DNA from: Deltaproteobacteria bacterium | GTDB lineage: Bacteria > Bdellovibrionota_C > UBA2361 > OMII01 | Length of the DNA stretch: 7,641 nt | Assembly (NCBI GenBank): GCA_023262305.1 | Contig: JALRCK010000096.1 | Span: 1-7,641 of the forward strand | Direction: 5' to 3' | Shown: positions 5,125-7,641 of the stretch, in pieces | How positions within the stretch are numbered: position 1 is the stretch's first letter | How the letters are laid out: each line of letters starts with the position of its first letter | Program-made: the position numbers and the translations under genes | Notes under the pieces: generated by a model | Told to the model about the DNA's origin: nothing | Database searches by the model: none | Seen by the model: the letters and a program-made list of their open reading frames with translations, nothing else

Positions 5125-6549
5125 CTAGCCATCCTTGGGCTCGGCATCGCCTCCGGAGAGTCCGTATTCCTTTAACTTATACAGAAGAGCCCGATGGCTG
5201 ATCTCGAGGATTTTAGCCGCATGAGTGCGGTTGCCACCGGTTTTTTGAAGTGCTCGTTGAATGAGATCGATCTCAAGTGACGCGGTTCGTTGTTTGATGG
5301 AGAGATTGTCATTGGAGTCCGTGGGAGTGGAGGTTGTGCTGTGTGCCCGCTTCGCGTGTCGACGGATAACCGCCTCTGGAAGCGCTTCGAGGCTAATTTC
5401 ATCGCCTTGCGACAGCACGAGGGCACGCTCCATACAATTCTCCAGCTCGCGCGCGTTTCCTTTCCATTCGTACTCAAGAAGGATCTTCATAACATCTGGA
5501 CCCGCCTTCTTGAGTGGGACACCGAGTCGCTTGGAGTGTTTCTGAAGAAAGTGTTCAACGAGGAGTGCAATGTCCTCCACGCGCTCTCGCAAGGGTGGAA
5601 GGTGAATGGACACGACGTTGAGACGGTAGAGGAGGTCCTCTCGAAAGCGACCCTCTTGAGCGTCGTTCTCTAGGTTTCTGAGAGTTGCCGATACAAGTCG
5701 AACATCGATAGTGATGCTTTGCTCATCGCCGACTCGACGGATCGTCTGCTCCTGCAGTGCTCGTAGGAGCTTGACCTGTAGATGCAAGGGGAGCTCCCCT
5801 ACCTCATCGAGGAAGAGCGTACCGCCGTTGGCCTCCTCAAAGAGTCCTTTCTTGTCTCGGCTAGCATCGGTAAATGCGCCCTTTTTGTGACCAAAAAGCT
5901 CGGATTCCATGAGGTTTTCTGGAATGGCTCCGCAGTTAATCGCAATAAAAGGCTTTCCCCTTCTGGGTGAACTCTCATGGATAGCCCGTGCGAGAAGCTC
6001 CTTACCTGTTCCAGATTCACCGGTGATCATCACGGTGGTGTTAAAAGGAGAGAGCCGCTTGATCGTTTCAAAGATCTCCTTGAAGCCGGCGCTTTGAGCC
6101 ACGATATTTTTAAAGGAATACTTCTCTGAGAGGCTGGCTTTGAGTGCATCGTTTTCGCGTTTGAGCCGCTCAAACTCCTCAAATTTTTTAAGGACAAAAA
6201 CGAGATCATCCGGATTGATCGGTTTTGAGATGTAATCAAATGCTCCGGCATGTGCTGCTTGGGTGGCGATATCTTGACTTCCGTAGGCGGTCATTAAGAT
6301 TAGCGGGACGGGAGACGACTTTTGCTTCAGCACTTCAAGCCCAGACAAGCCCGGGAGTCGGAGATCGCACAGAACAAGATCAAAAGCACTGTGTCCGATA
6401 GCATGCAGCCCATCCTCTCCACTTGCGGCTGTTTGGGTGGCGTAGCCGAGGGTTTCGAGTACGGTTTGCAATGACGAACGAACTTCCTGATCATCATCGA
6501 TGATTAGGATGCGCAGCTGAAATGGGTCGTCTTTGATTGCAGGTATCAT
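5125..6549 (-). CDS. NtrC-family sigma-54-dependent response regulator
   Basis: This 474-residue cytoplasmic protein is a complete two-component activator of sigma-54 RNA polymerase. The receiver (about 12-125) has the acidic cluster DDD at 18-20, phospho-accepting Asp62 in LCDLRLPG, Thr87 and Lys109. The AAA+ domain has Walker A GESGTGKE (177-184), Walker B GGTLFLDE (242-249), and FREDLLYRLNV (302-311) with candidate Arg-finger residues. The sigma-54 contact loop reads GAFTDA (224-229) rather than GAFTGA. After a Ser/Thr/Asp-rich linker (about 403-416), a Fis-type helix-turn-helix spans about 432-464 (GGNRTHAAKILEISHRALLYKL). The frame stays open a further 79 codons to 6786, but that part overlaps the peptidase gene; the ATG at 6549 forms an ATGA overlap with the peptidase stop and puts the receiver at the usual N-terminal position. 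The partner suggests pilus or secretion control, as with PilR, but sequence alone does not separate PilR from AtoC- or ZraR-like regulators. No cognate kinase is visible. Confidence 0.95.
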   Translation of the reverse strand: MIPAIKDDPFQLRILIIDDDQEVRSSLQTVLETLGYATQTAASGEDGLHAIGHSAFDLVLCDLRLPGLSGLEVLKQKSSPVPLILMTAYGSQDIATQAAHAGAFDYISKPINPDDLVFVLKKFEEFERLKRENDALKASLSEKYSFKNIVAQSAGFKEIFETIKRLSPFNTTVMITGESGTGKELLARAIHESSPRRGKPFIAINCGAIPENLMESELFGHKKGAFTDASRDKKGLFEEANGGTLFLDEVGELPLHLQVKLLRALQEQTIRRVGDEQSITIDVRLVSATLRNLENDAQEGRFREDLLYRLNVVSIHLPPLRERVEDIALLVEHFLQKHSKRLGVPLKKAGPDVMKILLEYEWKGNARELENCMERALVLSQGDEISLEALPEAVIRRHAKRAHSTTSTPTDSNDNLSIKQRTASLEIDLIQRALQKTGGNRTHAAKILEISHRALLYKLKEYGLSGGDAEPKDG

Positions 6550-7430
6550 GAGTATGTTGCTATCCACCACGTAGTCGGTGTTGATGGGTTCAGGTAGTGC
6601 TCGAAGATCGATGGAGCGCCGAGGATGTATGCTACGGCGGCAACGGCTAGGTATGGGCCAAAAGGGATGTATGAAGAGAGTGCGTTTCGACGGCAGAGCA
6701 GGAGCGAGATGCCAATAATAGAGCCGAGAACTGAACCGATGAAAATCGTGAACCATGCGCACTCTAGTCCGAAGGTCGCTCCGCATACAGCGAGGAGCTT
6801 AACATCTCCAAGTCCGAGGCCTTCGCGCTTTCGGATCTTAAAATAGAGCCACCATACGGCGATCAGGAGTCCGGGTCCCATCAGCAAGCCCATGACTGAC
6901 TCCATTGGAGAGGCAACGAATGGTCGATCTAAAAATGGACGGAGCGGTCGTGAGACTAGTCCTATGAGGAGACCTACAAAGGTTGCAGGGTATGTGATGA
7001 CGTCCGGAATAATCATGTAGTCGAGGTCGATGAAGGTGATAACGATAAAGATCGCTATGAACGCAAAGGCAACGAGGCCGGTGAGGCTTGGACCAAATCG
7101 AAGAAAAGTTAGAACGCACACGATTCCGGTGAGGAGCTCGATGAACATGTAGCGAAAAGGGATGTTGGCGCCGCAGTGAGCGCAGCGACCACGCAGCACG
7201 ATCCATGAGAAGATAGGAATGTTGTGCCACCACAGGAGGGTCTTCTCACACTGAGGGCAGAACGAGCGTGAGGGGGAGACTATAGAGAGAGTTCGGTTGA
7301 GCTCCTTAACCCCTTCATGGATTGGCTCGTATTTCCCCATCGGGATCCGATAGGCGCACACCGCGAGAAAGCTCCCGATAATCGCGCCGAGTGTAAATAA
7401 CAGGACTGTGAGAATGAGGATCATCTCCAT
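6546..7430 (-). CDS. pilD: Prepilin peptidase / N-methyltransferase (A24A family, PilD/GspO type)
   Basis: This inner-membrane aspartyl protease cleaves the leader of type IV prepilins and type II pseudopilins and methylates the new N-terminus. The 294-residue protein begins with a membrane helix and GSFLAVCAYRIP (19-30), the family's GSFLNVxxxRxP motif with Ala at 23 in place of Asn. A cytoplasmic loop carries two zinc-type pairs, CPQC (58-61) and CAHC (83-86), marking the bifunctional full-length type. Further helices hold the two catalytic Asp motifs, FIDLDYMIIPD (133-143; Asp135 the likely catalyst) and GLGLGDVKLL (204-213; Asp209). The ATG at 7430 is preferred over Met3 because AAGAGG lies six bases upstream of it. 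The TGA overlaps the ATG of the response regulator, so the two are translationally coupled. No pilin or secretion gene is in the window, so PilD versus GspO cannot be decided; such peptidases often serve both systems. Confidence 0.95.
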   Translation of the reverse strand: MEMILILTVLLFTLGAIIGSFLAVCAYRIPMGKYEPIHEGVKELNRTLSIVSPSRSFCPQCEKTLLWWHNIPIFSWIVLRGRCAHCGANIPFRYMFIELLTGIVCVLTFLRFGPSLTGLVAFAFIAIFIVITFIDLDYMIIPDVITYPATFVGLLIGLVSRPLRPFLDRPFVASPMESVMGLLMGPGLLIAVWWLYFKIRKREGLGLGDVKLLAVCGATFGLECAWFTIFIGSVLGSIIGISLLLCRRNALSSYIPFGPYLAVAAVAYILGAPSIFEHYLNPSTPTTWWIATYS

Positions 7431-7436
7431 GGCAAA

Positions 7437-7442
7437 CCTCTT
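7437..7442 (-). promoter_or_regulatory. Shine-Dalgarno site of the prepilin peptidase gene
   Basis: AAGAGG on the - strand lies six bases before the ATG at 7428-7430 and twelve before the alternative ATG two codons later. This spacing decides the start. Confidence 0.6.
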
Positions 7443-7475
7443 AGTGTTTGATTCCGCAAATAGGTAATACGGTGT

Positions 7476-7501
7476 AAAAATTTTGCATAGTGGCTATGCA
7501 A
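7476..7501 (-). terminator. Terminator-like hairpin between the basic-protein and prepilin peptidase genes
   Basis: The - strand reads TTGCATAG-CCA-CTATGCAA, a perfect 8-bp stem with a 3-base loop (7501-7483), followed by AA and five T (7480-7476). It lies about 90 bases after the stop of the basic-protein gene and 46 before the peptidase start codon. This fits an intrinsic terminator for the first gene, but the stem is AT-rich, so it may be weak or instead a protein-binding palindrome. Confidence 0.5.
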
Positions 7502-7593
7502 GGTAGGGCAACAGATCTGTGCGCTAGAACAGTGTCGCTCCATGCATGGGGAGACTATGCAGACAAGATTCTTCTGAGAAGGCGGAGCTTGTA
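7502..7593. other. Intergenic stretch with short perfect palindromes
   Basis: ACAGATCTGT (7511-7520) and CCATGCATGG (7540-7549) are exact 10-base palindromes, and CTATGC at 7555-7560 repeats one arm of the neighbouring hairpin. In the - orientation this is the 3' untranslated part of the basic-protein gene. No gene, tRNA or clear promoter was seen. Confidence 0.3.
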
Positions 7594-7641
7594 TTATTCG
7601 CCAGCAGCTTTCTTGGGAGCCTTGGCACGTGGCTTCTTGGC
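7594..7641 (-). CDS. C-terminal end of a Lys/Ala-rich basic protein (partial; start outside window)
   Basis: Read on the - strand from the right edge, the frame gives AKKPRAKAPKKAAGE and then TAA (7594-7596). Only 15 residues are visible. A Lys/Ala/Pro-rich basic tail is typical of histone-H1-like proteins, of HU proteins with a basic extension, and of some ribosomal or Ku proteins; which one cannot be told here. The terminator-like hairpin at 7476-7501 lies downstream, as expected for the end of a transcription unit. The frame choice rests on the clean basic composition and the stop, so it remains a moderate call. Confidence 0.55.
   Translation of the reverse strand, partial: AKKPRAKAPKKAAGE

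Noticed and set aside
5290..5673. 127-codon open frame on the + strand opposite the response regulator
   Set aside because: Antisense to the conserved AAA+ and DNA-binding region; no motif and no ribosome site of note.
6550..6786. N-terminal extension of the response regulator of 79 residues
   Set aside because: It overlaps the prepilin peptidase in another frame, has Arg/His/Ser-rich shadow composition, and would displace the receiver from its normal N-terminal place. The ATG at 6549 with the ATGA overlap is better.
7624..7641. Sigma-54-like sequence TGGCAC-N5-TTC on the + strand
   Set aside because: It lies inside the coding tail of the basic protein, points out of the window, and lacks the full TTGC element.

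Overview
The window looks like chromosome of a Gram-negative bacterium of roughly balanced base composition. An NtrC-type sigma-54 activator, a type IV pilus/type II secretion prepilin peptidase, a GT87-type membrane glycosyltransferase, and a long TldD-type peptidase of the 'PYY' N-terminal branch together suggest a deltaproteobacteria-like lineage (Myxococcota, Bdellovibrionota, Desulfobacterota or relatives). That placement is inference. No rRNA, tRNA, CRISPR array, insertion sequence or phage gene was seen.

Layout. The left edge carries the 3' part of recJ on the + strand (1-864). Everything else reads on the - strand. From right to left these are: the last codons of a Lys/Ala-rich basic protein (7594-7641); a 163-base gap with a terminator-like hairpin and short palindromes; a prepilin peptidase (6546-7430); an NtrC-family response regulator (5125-6549) joined to it by an ATGA stop/start overlap; a 275-base gap with inverted repeats and a promoter candidate; a TldD/PmbA-family metalloprotease (3164-4849); a protein combining a Pro-rich region, a degenerate receiver and a histidine-kinase dimerisation helix whose phospho-accepting His is Asn (2133-3068); and a GT87-like multi-pass membrane protein (861-2069). 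The last gene converges on recJ, and the two stop codons share one CTAG.

How the genes may work together. The prepilin peptidase and response regulator form a clear translationally coupled pair, which suggests control of pilus, secretin or motility genes, though no sensor kinase or pilin is in view. The peptidase, the degenerate signalling protein and the GT87-like protein run in one direction with gaps of 95 and 63 bases. They could be one transcription unit starting from the promoter near 4911-4938. They share no obvious pathway, so a functional link is only a hypothesis.

The strongest candidate for something undescribed is the 2133-3068 gene. It has the architecture of a two-component relay protein but has lost the receiver Asp, the dimerisation-domain His and any ATPase domain.
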